From the NCBI GenBank assembly GCA_964057225.1, contig OZ059898.1, forward strand, positions 2,852,001-2,916,000: DNA of 64,000 nt, given 5' to 3'. Positions 37,552-51,932 of the stretch are shown piece after piece. The notes under the pieces are model-generated. The model saw nothing but the letters and a program-made list of their open reading frames with translations, did no database searches and had not been told where the DNA came from. The stretch comes from Auanema rhodensis (lineage: Eukaryota > Nematoda > Chromadorea > Rhabditida > Rhabditidae). The position numbers were made by a program, and so were the translations under genes. The stretch's first letter is position 1. Every line of letters begins with the position of its first letter.

Positions 37552-40356
37552 CGTTGATTAACAATGTCCATCGTCTTTGCCTTAAAAAAAGGAATCTAAA
37601 AACATCTACTTTTGCTAGATTATTTTGAAATTTCTCGAAAAAATTTTTGTCAAAATGTTTTTGGAAGCAATGTTGAGTGTACATAGAAACTCAACATACA
37701 CTAATGCATAATTTTTCAAACGATCATAACTAATTTTTGTATTAAGCGTTTTTCAATGTAGTATAGTGCATTCGATGCGGATTTTTAAGCTGCGTCGATC
37801 TGTGTTATCAGATTTGCGCTAGCTTAAAAATAAACCGAGATATCAACTGATATAAGTTCACACTTATATCCTCGATTTTCACCCTGAAGAATTAATTTTT
37901 TCGTTGAATAACAATGTCCATCGTCTTTGCCTTGAAAAAAGGAATCTAAAAACATCTACTTTTTGCTAAATTATTTTGAAATTTTTCGAAAAAATTTTTG
38001 TCAAAATGTTTTTGGAAGCAATGTTGAGTGTACATGGAAACTCAACATACACTAATGCATCATTTTTCAAACGATCATAACTAATTTTTGTATCAAGCGT
38101 TTCTCAATGTAGTATAGTGCATTCGATGCGGATTTTTAAGCTGCGTCGATCTGTGTTATCAGATTTGCGCTAGCTTAAAAATGCACCAAGATATCAACTG
38201 ATATAAGTTCACACTTATATCCTCGATTTTCACCCTGAAGAATTAATTTTTTCGTTGAATAACATTGTCCATCGTCTTTGCCTTGAAAAAAGAAATCTAA
38301 AAACATCTACTTTTTGCTAAATTATATTGAAATTTTTCGAAAAAATTTTTGTCAAAATGTTTTTGGAAGCAATGTTGAGTGTACATGGAAACTCAACATA
38401 CACTAATGCATCATTTTTCAAACGATCATAACTAATTTTTCTATAAAGCGTTTCTCAATGTAGTATAGTGCATTCTATGCGGATTTTTAAGCTGCGTCGA
38501 TCTGTGTTATCAGATTTGCGCTAGCTTAAAAATGCACCAAGATATCAACTGATATAAGTTCACACTTATATCCTCGATTTTCACCCTGAAGAATTAATTT
38601 TTTCGTTGAATAACATTGTCCATCGTCTTTGCCTTGAAAAAAGAAATCTAAAAACATCTACTTTTTGCTAAATTATATTGAAATTTTTCGAAAAAATTTT
38701 TGTCAAAATGTTTTTGGAAGCAATGTTGAGTGTACATGGAAACTCAACATACACTAATGCATAATTTTTCAAACGATCATAACTAATTTTTGTATTAAGC
38801 GTTTCTCAATGTAGTATAGTGCATTCGATGCGGATTTTTAAGCTGCGTCGATCTGTGTTATCAGATTTGCGCTAGCTTAAAAATGCACCAAGATATCAAC
38901 TGATATAAGTTCACACTTATATCCTCGATTTTCACCCTGAAGAATTAATTTTTTCGTTGAATAACATTGTCCATCGTCTTTGCCTTGAAAAAAGAAATCT
39001 AAAAACATCTACTTTTTGCTAAATTATATTGAAATTTTTCGAAAAAATTTTTGTCAAAATGTTTTTGGAAGCAATGTTGAGTGTACATGGAAACTCAACA
39101 TACACTAATGCATCATTTTTCAAACGATCATAACTAATTTTTCTATAAAGCGTTTCTCAATGTAGTATAGTGCATTCTATGCGGATTTTTAAGCTGCGTC
39201 GATCTGTGTTATCAGATTTGCGCTAGCTTAAAAATTCACCAAGATATCAACTGATATAAGTTCACACTTATATCCTCGATTTTCACCCTGAAGAATTAAT
39301 TTTTTCGTTGATTAACAATGTCCATCGTCTTTGCCTTAAAAAAAGGAATCTAAAAACATCTACTTTTGCTAGATTATTTTGAAATTTCTCGAAAAAATTT
39401 TTGTCAAAATGTTTTTGGAAGCAATGTTGAGTGTACATAGAAACTCAACATACACTAATGCATAATTTTTCAAACGATCATAACTAATTTTTGTATTAAG
39501 CGTTTTTCAATGTAGTATAGTGCATTCGATGCGGATTTTTAAGCTGCGTCGATCTGTGTTATCAGATTTGCGCTAGCTTAAAAATGCACCGAGATATCAA
39601 CTGATATAAGTTCACACTTATATCCTCGATTTTCACCCTGAAGAATTAATTTTTTCGTTGAATAACAATGTCCATCGTCTTTGCCTTGAAAAAAGAAATC
39701 TAAAAACATCTACTTTTTGCTAAATTATATTGAAATTTTTCGAAAAAATTTTTGTCAAAATGTTTTTGGAAGCAATGTTGAGTGTACATGGAAACTCAAC
39801 ATACACTAATGCATCATTTTTTAAACGATCATAACTAATTTTTTCATTAAGCGTTTTTCAATGTAGTATAGTGCATTCGATGCGGATTTTTAAGCTGCGT
39901 CGATCTGTGTTATCAGATTTGCGCTAGCTTAAAAATGCACCGAGATATCAACTGATATAAGTTCACACTTATATCCTCGATTTTCACCCTGAAGAATTAA
40001 TTTTTTCGTTGAATAACATTGTCCATCGTCTTTGCCTTGAAAAAAGGAATCTAAAAACATCTACTTTTGCTAGATTATTTTGAAATTTTTCGAAAAAATT
40101 TTTGTCAAAATGTTTTTGGAAGCAATGTTGAGTGTACATAGAAACTCAACATACACTAATGCATAATTTTTTAAACGATCATAACTAATTTTTTTATTAA
40201 GCGTTTTTCAATGTAGTATAGTGCATTCGATGCGGATTTTTAAGCTGCGTCGATCTGTGTTATCAGATTTGCGCTAGCTTAAAAATGCACCGAGATATCA
40301 ACTGATATAAGTTCACACTTATATCCTCGATTTTCACCCTGAAGAATTAATTTTTT
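37552..40356. repeat. Family B 7-mer, third composition, copy 2 and rejoined block
   Basis: 37552-39305 repeats 35097-36850 at an offset of 2455 bp, including GTATCAAGCG and the rare AATTCACCAAG (about 39233 against 36778). Instead of the A-like pair it then continues (39306-40356) with a GATTAACAATG copy, an ATTTTTTCATTAAG copy and a GCTAGATTA copy, matching 33344-34745 with one twin missing. The 39306 copy is the only GATTAACAATG copy not preceded by CACACTAAAATCC, which marks the junction. Confidence 0.85.
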
Positions 40357-42460
40357 CGTTGAATAACATTGTCCATCGTCTTTGCCTTGAAAAAAGGAAT
40401 CTAAAAACATCTACTTTTTGCTAAATTATATTGAAATTTTTCGAAAAAATTTTTGTCAAAATGTTTTTGGAAGCAATGTTGAGTGTACATGGAAACTCAA
40501 CATACACTAATGCATCATTTTTCAAACGATCATAACTAATTTTTCTATAAAGCGTTTCTCAATGTAGTATAGTGCATTCGATGCGGATTTTTAAGCTGCG
40601 TCGATCTGTGTTATCAGATTTGCGCTAGCTTAAAAATGCACCGAGATATCAACTGATATAAGTTCACACTTATATCCTCGATTTTCACCCTGAAGAATTA
40701 ATTTTTTCGTTGAATAACATTGTCCATCGTCTTTGCCTTGAAAAAAGGAATCTAAAAACATCTACTTTTGCTAGATTATTTTGAAATTTTTCGAAAAAAT
40801 TTTTGTCAAAATGTTTTTGGAAGCAATGTTGAGTGTACATAGAAACTCAACATACACTAATGCATAATTTTTTAAACGATCATAACTAATTTTTTTATTA
40901 AGCGTTTTTCAATGTAGTATAGTGCATTCGATGCGGATTTTTAAGCTGCGTCGATCTGTGTTATCAGATTTGCGCTAGCTTAAAAATGCAGCGAGATATC
41001 AACTGATATAAGTTCACACTTATATCCTCGATTTTCACCCTGAAGAATTAATTTTTTCGTTGAATAACATTGTCCATCGTCTTTGCCTTGAAAAAAGGAA
41101 TCTAAAAACATCTACTTTTTGCTAAATTATATTGAAATTTTTCGAAAAAATTTTTGTCAAAATGTTTTTGGAAGCAATGTTGAGTGTACATGGAAACTCA
41201 ACATACACTAATGCATCATTTTTCAAACGATCATAACTAATTTTTCTATAAAGCGTTTCTCAATGTAGTATAGTGCATTCGATGCGGATTTTTAAGCTGC
41301 GTCGATCTGTGTTATCAGATTTGCGCTAGCTTAAAAATGCACCAAGATATCAACTGATATAAGTTCACACTTATATCCTCGATTTTCACCCTGAAGAATT
41401 AATTTTTTCGTTGAATAACATTGTCCATCGTCTTTGCCTTGAAAAAAGGAATCTAAAAACATCTACTTTTGCTAGATTATTTTGAAATTTTTCGAAAAAA
41501 TTTTTGTCAAAATGTTTTTGGAAGCAATGTTGAGTGTACATAGAAACTCAACATACACTAATGCATAATTTTTTAAACGATCATAACTAATTTTTTTATT
41601 AAGCGTTTTTCAATGTAGTATAGTGCATTCGATGCGGATTTTTAAGCTGCGTCGATCTGTGTTATCAGATTTGCGCTAGCTTAAAAATGCACCGAGATAT
41701 CAACTGATATAAGTTCACACTTATATCCTCGATTTTCACCCTGAAGAATTAATTTTTTCGTTGAATAACATTGTCCATCGTCTTTGCCTTGAAAAAAGGA
41801 ATCTAAAAACATCTACTTTTTGCTAAATTATATTGAAATTTTTCGAAAAAATTTTTGTCAAAATGTTTTTGGAAGCAATGTTGAGTGTACATGGAAACTC
41901 AACTTACACTAATGCATCATTTTTCAAACGATCATAACTAATTTTTCTATAAAGCGTTTCTCAATGTAGTATAGTGCATTCGATGCGGATTTTTAAGCTG
42001 CGTCGATCTGTGTTATCAGATTTGCGCTAGCTTAAAAATGCACCAAGATATCAACTGATATAAGTTCACACTTATATCCTCGATTTTCACCCTGAAGAAT
42101 TAATTTTTTCGTTGAATAACATTGTCCATCGTCTTTGCCTTGAAAAAAGAAATCTAAAAACAGCTATTTTTTGCTAAATTATATTGAAATTTTTCGAAAA
42201 AATTTTTGTCAAAATGTTTTTGGAAGCAATGTTGAGTGTACATGGAAACTCAACATACACTAATGCATCATTTTTCAAACGATCATAACTAATTTTTGTA
42301 TTAAGCGTTTTTCAATGTAGTATAGTGCATTCGATGCGGATTTTTAAGCTGCGTCGATCTGTGTTATCAGATTTGCGCTAGCTTAAAAATGCACCGAGAT
42401 ATCAACTGATATAAGTTCACACTTATATCCTCGATTTTCACCCTGAAGAATTAATTTTTT
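40357..42460. repeat. Family B 6-mer unit, copy 1 (2104 bp)
   Basis: Alternation of TTCTATAAAGCG copies and GCTAGATTA/ACATAG/TTTTTTAAACG copies, ending in an AAACAGCTATT copy. Rare markers fix the phase: TGCAGCGAG at about 40987 and CAACTTACAC at about 41900. Two of the six monomers are 350 bp. Confidence 0.9.
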
Positions 42461-44564
42461 CGTTGAATAACATTGTCCATCGTCTTTGCCTTGAAAAAAG
42501 GAATCTAAAAACATCTACTTTTTGCTAAATTATATTGAAATTTTTCGAAAAAATTTTTGTCAAAATGTTTTTGGAAGCAATGTTGAGTGTACATGGAAAC
42601 TCAACATACACTAATGCATCATTTTTCAAACGATCATAACTAATTTTTCTATAAAGCGTTTCTCAATGTAGTATAGTGCATTCGATGCGGATTTTTAAGC
42701 TGCGTCGATCTGTGTTATCAGATTTGCGCTAGCTTAAAAATGCACCGAGATATCAACTGATATAAGTTCACACTTATATCCTCGATTTTCACCCTGAAGA
42801 ATTAATTTTTTCGTTGAATAACATTGTCCATCGTCTTTGCCTTGAAAAAAGGAATCTAAAAACATCTACTTTTGCTAGATTATTTTGAAATTTTTCGAAA
42901 AAATTTTTGTCAAAATGTTTTTGGAAGCAATGTTGAGTGTACATAGAAACTCAACATACACTAATGCATAATTTTTTAAACGATCATAACTAATTTTTTT
43001 ATTAAGCGTTTTTCAATGTAGTATAGTGCATTCGATGCGGATTTTTAAGCTGCGTCGATCTGTGTTATCAGATTTGCGCTAGCTTAAAAATGCAGCGAGA
43101 TATCAACTGATATAAGTTCACACTTATATCCTCGATTTTCACCCTGAAGAATTAATTTTTTCGTTGAATAACATTGTCCATCGTCTTTGCCTTGAAAAAA
43201 GGAATCTAAAAACATCTACTTTTTGCTAAATTATATTGAAATTTTTCGAAAAAATTTTTGTCAAAATGTTTTTGGAAGCAATGTTGAGTGTACATGGAAA
43301 CTCAACATACACTAATGCATCATTTTTCAAACGATCATAACTAATTTTTCTATAAAGCGTTTCTCAATGTAGTATAGTGCATTCGATGCGGATTTTTAAG
43401 CTGCGTCGATCTGTGTTATCAGATTTGCGCTAGCTTAAAAATGCACCAAGATATCAACTGATATAAGTTCACACTTATATCCTCGATTTTCACCCTGAAG
43501 AATTAATTTTTTCGTTGAATAACATTGTCCATCGTCTTTGCCTTGAAAAAAGGAATCTAAAAACATCTACTTTTGCTAGATTATTTTGAAATTTTTCGAA
43601 AAAATTTTTGTCAAAATGTTTTTGGAAGCAATGTTGAGTGTACATAGAAACTCAACATACACTAATGCATAATTTTTTAAACGATCATAACTAATTTTTT
43701 TATTAAGCGTTTTTCAATGTAGTATAGTGCATTCGATGCGGATTTTTAAGCTGCGTCGATCTGTGTTATCAGATTTGCGCTAGCTTAAAAATGCACCGAG
43801 ATATCAACTGATATAAGTTCACACTTATATCCTCGATTTTCACCCTGAAGAATTAATTTTTTCGTTGAATAACATTGTCCATCGTCTTTGCCTTGAAAAA
43901 AGGAATCTAAAAACATCTACTTTTTGCTAAATTATATTGAAATTTTTCGAAAAAATTTTTGTCAAAATGTTTTTGGAAGCAATGTTGAGTGTACATGGAA
44001 ACTCAACTTACACTAATGCATCATTTTTCAAACGATCATAACTAATTTTTCTATAAAGCGTTTCTCAATGTAGTATAGTGCATTCGATGCGGATTTTTAA
44101 GCTGCGTCGATCTGTGTTATCAGATTTGCGCTAGCTTAAAAATGCACCAAGATATCAACTGATATAAGTTCACACTTATATCCTCGATTTTCACCCTGAA
44201 GAATTAATTTTTTCGTTGAATAACATTGTCCATCGTCTTTGCCTTGAAAAAAGAAATCTAAAAACAGCTATTTTTTGCTAAATTATATTGAAATTTTTCG
44301 AAAAAATTTTTGTCAAAATGTTTTTGGAAGCAATGTTGAGTGTACATGGAAACTCAACATACACTAATGCATCATTTTTCAAACGATCATAACTAATTTT
44401 TGTATTAAGCGTTTTTCAATGTAGTATAGTGCATTCGATGCGGATTTTTAAGCTGCGTCGATCTGTTTTATCAGATTTGCGCTAGCTTAAAAATGCACCG
44501 AGATATCAACTGATATATGTTCACACTTATATCCTCGATTTTCACCCTGAAGAATTAATTTTTT
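42461..44564. repeat. Family B 6-mer unit, copy 2 (2104 bp)
   Basis: Repeats the preceding unit, including TGCAGCGAG at about 43091 and CAACTTACAC at about 44004. The final AAACAGCTATT copy differs in its second half (GTTTTATC, GATATATGTTC) from the one at 42110-42460 (GTGTTATC, GATATAAG). The duplication junction therefore lies inside that monomer, in register. Confidence 0.9.
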
Positions 44565-47500
44565 CGTTGAATAACAATGTCCATCGTCTTTGCCTTAAAA
44601 AAAGGAATCTAAAAACATCTACTTTTGCTAGATTATTTTGAAATTTCTCGAAAAAATTTTTGTCAAAATGTTTTTGGAAGCAATGTTGAGTGTACATAGA
44701 AACTCAACATACATTAATGCATAATTTTTCAAACGATGATAACTAATTTTTGTATTAAGCGTTTTTCAATGTAGTATAGTGCATTCGATGCGGATTTTTA
44801 AGCTGCGTCGATCTGTGTTATCAGATTTGCGCTAGCTTAAAAATAAACCGAGATATCAACTGATATAAGTTCACACTTATATCCTCGATTTTCACCCTGA
44901 AGAATTAATTTTTTCGTTGAATAACAATGTCCATCGTCTTTGCCTTGAAAAAAGGAATCTAAAAACACCTACTTTTTGCTAAATTATTTTGAAATTTTTC
45001 GAAAAAATTTTTGTCAAAATGTTTTTGGAAGCAATGTTGAGTGTACATGGAAACTCAACATACACTAATGCATCATTTTTCAAACGATCATAACTAATTT
45101 TTGTATTAAGCGTTTCTCAATGTAGTATAGTGCATTCGATGCGGATTTTTAAGCTGCGTCGATCTGTGTTATCAGATTTGCGCTAGCTTAAAAATGCACC
45201 GAGATATCAACTGATATAAGTTCACACTTATATCCTCGATTTTCACCCTGAAGAATTAATTTTTTCGTTGAATAACATTGTCCATCGTCTTTGCCTTGAA
45301 AAAAGGAATCTAAAAACATCTACTTTTTGCTAAATTATATTGAAATTTTTCGAAAAAATTTTTGTCAAAATGTTTTTGGAAGCAATGTTGAGTGTACATG
45401 GAAACTCAACTTACACTAATGCATCATTTTTCAAACGATCATAACTAATTTTTCTATAAAGCGTTTCTCAATGTAGTATAGTGCATTCGATGCGGATTTT
45501 TAAGCTGCGTCGATCTGTGTTATCAGATTTGCGCTAGCTTAAAAATGCACCAAGATATCAACTGATATAAGTTCACACTTATATCCTCGATTTTCACCCT
45601 GAAGAATTAATTTTTTCGTTGAATAACATTGTCCATCGTCTTTGCCTTGAAAAAAGGAATCTAAAAACATCTACTTTTTGCTAAATTATATTGAAATTTT
45701 TCGAAAAAATTTTTGTCAAAATGTTTTTGGAAGCAATGTTGAGTGTACATGGAAACTCAACATACACTAATGCATCATTTTTCAAACGATCATAACTAAT
45801 TTTTGTATTAAGCGTTTTTCAATGTAGTATAGTGCATTCGATGCGGATTTTTAAGCTGCGTCGATCTGTTTTATCAGATTTGCGCTAGCTTAAAAATGCA
45901 CCGAGATATCAACTGATATAAGTTCACACTTATATCCTCGATTTTCACCCTGAAGAATTAATTTTTTCGTTGAATAACAATGTCCATCGTCTTTGCCTTA
46001 AAAAAAGGAATCTAAAAACATCTACTTTTGCTAGATTATTTTGAAATTTCTCGAAAAAATTTTTGTCAAAATGTTTTTGGAAGCAATGTTGAGTGTACAT
46101 AGAAACTCAACATACATTAATGCATAATTTTTCAAACGATCATAACTAATTTTTGTATTAAGCGTTTTTCAATGTAGTATAGTGCATTCGATGCGGATTT
46201 TTAAGCTGCGTCGATCTGTGTTATCAGATTTGCGCTAGCTTAAAAATAAACCGAGATATCAACTGATATAAGTTCACACTTATATCCTCGATTTTCACCC
46301 TGAAGAATTAATTTTTTCGTTGAATAACAATGTCCATCGTCTTTGCCTTGAAAAAAGGAATCTAAAAACATCTACTTTTTGCTAAATTATTTTGAAATTT
46401 TTCGAAAAAATTTTTGTCAAAATGTTTTTGGAAGCAATGTTGAGTGTACATGGAAACTCAACATACACTAATGCATCATTTTTCAAACGATCATAACTAA
46501 TTTTTGTATTAAGCGTTTCTCAATGTAGTATAGTGCATTCGATGCGGATTTTTAAGCTGCGTCGATCTGTGTTATCAGATTTGCGCTAGCTTAAAAATGC
46601 ACCGAGATATCAACTGATATAAGTTCACACTTATATCCTCGATTTTCACCCTGAAGAATTAATTTTTTCGTTGAATAACATTGTCCATCGTCTTTGCCTT
46701 GAAAAAAGAAATCTAAAAACATCTACTTTTTGCTAAATTATTTTGAAATTTTTCGAAAAAATTTTTGTCAAAATGTTTTTGGAAGCAATGTTGAGTGTAC
46801 ATGGAAACTCAACATACACTAATGCATCATTTTTCAAACGATCATAACTAATTTTTCTATAAAGCGTTTCTCAATGTAGTATAGTGCATTCGATGCGGAT
46901 TTTTAAGCTGCGTCGATCTGTGTTATCAGATTTGCGCTAGCTTAAAAATAAACCGAGATATCAACTGATATAAGTTCACACTTATATCCTCGATTTTCAC
47001 CCTGAAGAATTAATTTTTTCGTTGAATAACAATGTCCATCGTCTTTGCCTTGAAAAAAGGAATCTAAAAACATCTACTTTTTGCTAAATTATTTTGAAAT
47101 TTTTCGAAAAAATTTTTGTCAAAATGTTTTTGGAAGCAATGTTGAGTGTACATGGAAACTCAACATACACTAATGCATCATTTTTCAAACGATCATAACT
47201 AATTTTTGTATTAAGCGTTTCTCAATGTAGTATAGTGCATTCGATGCGGATTTTTAAGCTGCGTCGATCTGTGTTATCAGATTTGCGCTAGCTTAAAAAT
47301 GCACCGAGATATCAACTGATATAAGTTCACACTTATATCCTCGATTTTCACCCTGAAGAATTAATTTTTTCGTTGAATAACATTGTCCATCGTCTTTGCC
47401 TTGAAAAAAGAAATCTAAAAACATCTACTTTTTGCTAAATTATATTGAAATTTTTCCAAAAAATTTTTGTCAAAATGTTTTTGGAAGCAATGTTGAGTGT

Positions 47501-47721
47501 ACATGGAAACTCAACATACACTAATGCATAATTTTTCAAACGATCATAACTAATTTTTGTATTAAGCGTTTCTCAATGTAGTATAGTGCATTCGATGCGG
47601 ATTTTTAAGCTGCGTCGATCTGTGTTATCAGATTTGCGCTAGCTTAAAAATGCACCAAGATATCAACTGATATAAGTTCACACTTATATCCTCGATTTTC
47701 ACCCTGAAGAATTAATTTTTT
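44565..47721. repeat. Family B 4-mer and dimer section
   Basis: Copies at 44565 and 45968 share the rare ACATTAATGCATAA and AAAATAAACCG at an offset of 1403 bp, so 44565-45967 and 45968-47370 form a partial 4-mer pair. Within the second, copies at 46318 and 47020 match at 702 bp because the copy between them (46669-47019) ends AAAATAAACCG like 45968-46317. Private changes are ACGATGATAAC (about 44735), AACACCTAC (about 44965) and TTTTTCCAAAAAA (about 47451). Confidence 0.75.
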
Positions 47722-50700
47722 CGTTGAATAACATTGTCCATCGTCTTTGCCTTGAAAAAAGAAATCTAAAAACATCTACTTTTTGCTAAATTATATTGAA
47801 ATTTTTCGAAAAAATTTTTGTCAAAATGTTTTTGGAAGCAATGTTGAGTGTACATGGAAACTCAACATACACTAATGCATCATTTTTCAAACGATCATAA
47901 CTAATTTTTCTATAAAGCGTTTCTCAATGTAGTATAGTGCATTCTATGCGGATTTTTAAGCTGCGTCGATCTGTGTTATCAGATTTGCGCTAGCTTAAAA
48001 ATGGACCAAGATATCAACTGATATAAGTTCACACTTATATCCTCGATTTTCACCCTGAAGAATTAATTTTTTCGTTGAATAACATTGTCCATCGTCTTTG
48101 CCTTGAAAAAAGAAATCTAAAAACATCTATTTTTTGCTAAATTATATTGAAATTTTTCGAAAAAATTTTTGTCAAAATGTTTTTGGAAGCAATGTTGAGT
48201 GTACATGGAAACTCAACATACACTAATGCATCATTTTTCAAACGATCATAACTAATTTTTCTATAAAGCGTTTCTCAATGTAGTATAGTGCATTCTATGC
48301 GGATTTTTAAGCTGCGTCGATCTGTGTTATCAGATTTGCGCTAGCTTAAAAATGCACCAAGATATCAACTGATATAAGTTCACACTTATATCCTCGATTT
48401 TCACCCTGAAGAATTAATTTTTTCGTTGAATAACAATGTCCATCGTCTTTGCCTTGAGGAAAGGAATCTAAAAACATCTACTTTTTGCTAAATTATTTTG
48501 AAATTTTTCGAAAAAATTTTTGTTAAAATGTTTTTGGAAGCAATGTTGAGTGTACATGGAAACTCAACATACACTAATGCATCATTTTTCAAACGATCAT
48601 AACTAATTTTTGTATTAAGCGTTTCTCAATGTAGTATAGTGCATTCGATGCGGATTTTTAAGCTGCGTCGATCTGTGTTATCAGATTTGCGCTAGCTTAA
48701 AAATGCACCGAGATATCAACTGATATAAGTTCACACTTATATCCTCGATTTTCACCCTGAAGAATTAATTTTTTCGTTGAATAACATTGTCCATCGTCTT
48801 TGCCTTGAAAAAAGAAATCTAAAAACATCTACTTTTTGCTAAATTATATTGAAATTTTTCGAAAAAATTTTTGTCAAAATGTTTTTGGAAGCAATGTTGA
48901 GTGTATATGGAAACTCAACATACACTAATGCATAATTTTTCAAACGATCATAACTAATTTTTGTATTAAGCGTTTCTCAATGTAGTATAGTGCATTCGAT
49001 GCGGATTTTTAAGCTGCGTCGATCTGTGTTATCAGATTTGCGCTAGCTTAAAAATGCACCAAGATATCAACTGATATAAGTTCACACTTATATCCTCGAT
49101 TTTCACCCTGAAGAATTAATTTTTTCGTTGAATAACATTGTCCATCGTCTTTGCCTTGAAAAAAGAAATCTAAAAACATCTACTTTTTGCTAAATTATAT
49201 TGAAATTTTTCGAAAAAATTTTTGTCAAAATGTTTTTGGAAGCAATGTTGAGTGTACATGGAAACTCAACATACACTAATGCATCATTTTTCAAACGATC
49301 ATAACTAATTTTTCTATAAAGCGTTTCTCAATGTAGTATAGTGCATTCTATGCGGATTTTTAAGCTGCGTCGATCTGTGTTATCAGATTTGCGCTAGCTT
49401 AAAAATGCACCAAGATATCAACTGATATAAGTTCACACTTATATCCTCGATTTTCACCCTGAAGAATTAATTTTTTCGTTGAATAACATTGTCCATCGTC
49501 TTTGCCTTGAAAAAAGAAATCTAAAAACATCTATTTTTTGCTAAATTATATTGAAATTTTTCGAAAAAATTTTTGTCAAAATGTTTTTGGAAGCAATGTT
49601 GAGTGTACATGGAAACTCAACATACACTAATGCATCATTTTTCAAACGATCATAACTAATTTTTGTATTAAGCGTTTTTCAATGTAGTATAGTGCATTCG
49701 ATGCGGATTTTTAAGCTGCGTCGATCTGTTTTATCAGATTTGCGCTAGCTTAAAAATGCACCGAGATATCAACTGATATAAGTTCACACTTATATCCTCG
49801 ATTTTCACCCTGAAGAATTAATTTTTTCGTTGAATAACAATGTCCATCGTCTTTGCCTTAAAAAAAGGAATCTAAAAACATCTACTTTTGCTAGATTATT
49901 TTGAAATTTCTCGAAAAAATTTTTGTCAAAATGTTTTTGGAAGCAATGTTGAGTGTACATAGAAACTCAACATACACTAATGCATAATTTTTCAAACGAT
50001 CATAACTAATTTTTGTATTAAGCGTTTTTCAATGTAGTATAGTGCATTCGATGCGGATTTTTAAGCTGCGTCGATCTGTGTTATCAGATTTGCGCTAGCT
50101 TAAAAATAAACCGAGATATCAACTGATATAAGTTCACACTTATATCCTCGATTTTCACCCTGAAGAATTAATTTTTTCGTTGAATAACAATGTCCATCGT
50201 CTTTGCCTTGAAAAAAGGAATCTAAAAACATCTACTTTTTGCTAAATTATTTTGAAATTTTTCGAAAAAATTTTTGTCAAAATGTTTTTGGAAGCAATGT
50301 TGAGTGTACATGGAAACTCAACATACACTAATGCATCATTTTTCAAACGATCATAACTAATTTTTGTATTAAGCGTTTCTCAATGTAGTAAAGTGCATTC
50401 GATGCGGATTTTTAAGCTGCGTCGATCTGTGTTATCAGATTTGCGCTAGCTTAAAAATGCACCGAGATATCAACTGATATAAGTTCACACTTATATCCTC
50501 GATTTTCACCCTGAAGAATTAATTTTTTCGTTGAATAACATTGTCCATCGTCTTTGCCTTGAAAAAAGAAATCTAAAAACATCTACTTTTTGCTAAATTA
50601 TATTGAAATTTTTCGAAAAAATTTTTGTCAAAATGTTTTTGGAAGCAATGTTGAGTGTACATGGAAACTCAACATACACTAATGCATAATTTTTCAAACG

Positions 50701-51932
50701 ATCATAACTAATTTTTGTATTAAGCGTTTCTCAATGTAGTATAGTGCATTCTATGCGGATTTTTAAGCTGCGTCGATCTGTGTTATCAGATTTGCGCTAG
50801 CTTAAAAATGCACCGAGATATCAACTGATATAAGTTCACACTTATATCCTAGATTTTCACCCTGAAGAATTAATTTTTTCGTTGAATAACATTGTCCATC
50901 GTCTTTGCCTTGAAAAAAGGAATCTAAAAACATCTACTTTTTGCTAAATTATATTGAAATTTTTCGAAAAAATTTTTGTCAAAATGTTTTTGGAAGCAAT
51001 GTTGAGTGTACATGGAAACTCAACATACACTAATGCATCATTTTTCAAACGATCATAACTAATTTTTCTATAAAGCGTTTTTCAATGTAGTATAGTGCAT
51101 TCGATGCGGATTTTTAAGCTGCGTCGATCTGTGTTATCAGATTTGCGCTAGCTTAAAAATGCACCAAGATATCAACTGATATAAGTTCACACTTATATCC
51201 TCGATTTTCACCCTGAAGAATTAATTTTTTCGTTGAATAACATTGTCCATCGTCTTTGCCTTGAAAAAAGAAATCTAAAAACATCTATTTTTTGCTAAAT
51301 TATATTGAAATTTTTCGAAAAAATTTTTGTCAAAATGTTTTTGGAAGCAATGTTGAGTGTACATGGAAACTCAACATACACTAATGCATCATTTTTCAAA
51401 CGATCATAACTAATTTTTGTATTAAGCGTTTTTCAATGTAGTATAGTGCATTCGATGCGGATTTTTAAGCTGCGTCGATCTGTTTTATCAGATTTGCGCT
51501 AGCTTAAAAATGCACCAAGATATCAACTGATATAAGTTCACACTTATATCCTCGATTTTCACCCTGAAGAATTAATTTTTTCGTTGAATAACAATGTCCA
51601 TCGTCTTTGCCTTGAAAAAAGGAATCTAAAAACATCTACTTTTTGCTAAATTATATTGAAATTTTCCGAAAAAATTTTTGTCAAAATGTTTTTGGAAGCA
51701 ATGTTGAGTGTACATGGAAACTCAACATACACTAATGCATCATTTTTCAAACGATCATAACTAATTTTTCTATAAAGCGTTTTTCAATGTAGTATAGTGC
51801 ATTCGATGCGGATTTTTAAGCTGCGTCGATCTGTGTTATCAGATTTGCGCTAGCTTAAAAATGCACCAAGATATCAACTGATATAAGTTCACACTTATAT
51901 CCTCGATTTTCACCCTGAAGAATTAATTTTTT
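47722..51932. repeat. Family B 12-mer unit, copy 1 (4211 bp)
   Basis: Twelve monomers with many rare phase markers: AATGGACCAAG (about 48001), TTGAGGAAAGG with TTGTTAAAATG (48455-48530), GTGTATATGG (about 48902), AAAATAAACCG (about 50102), GTAGTAAAGTG (about 50385), ATCCTAGATTT (about 50847) and TTTTCCGAAA (about 51663). One monomer (49828-50177) is 350 bp, hence 4211. A second complete copy follows at once. Confidence 0.92.
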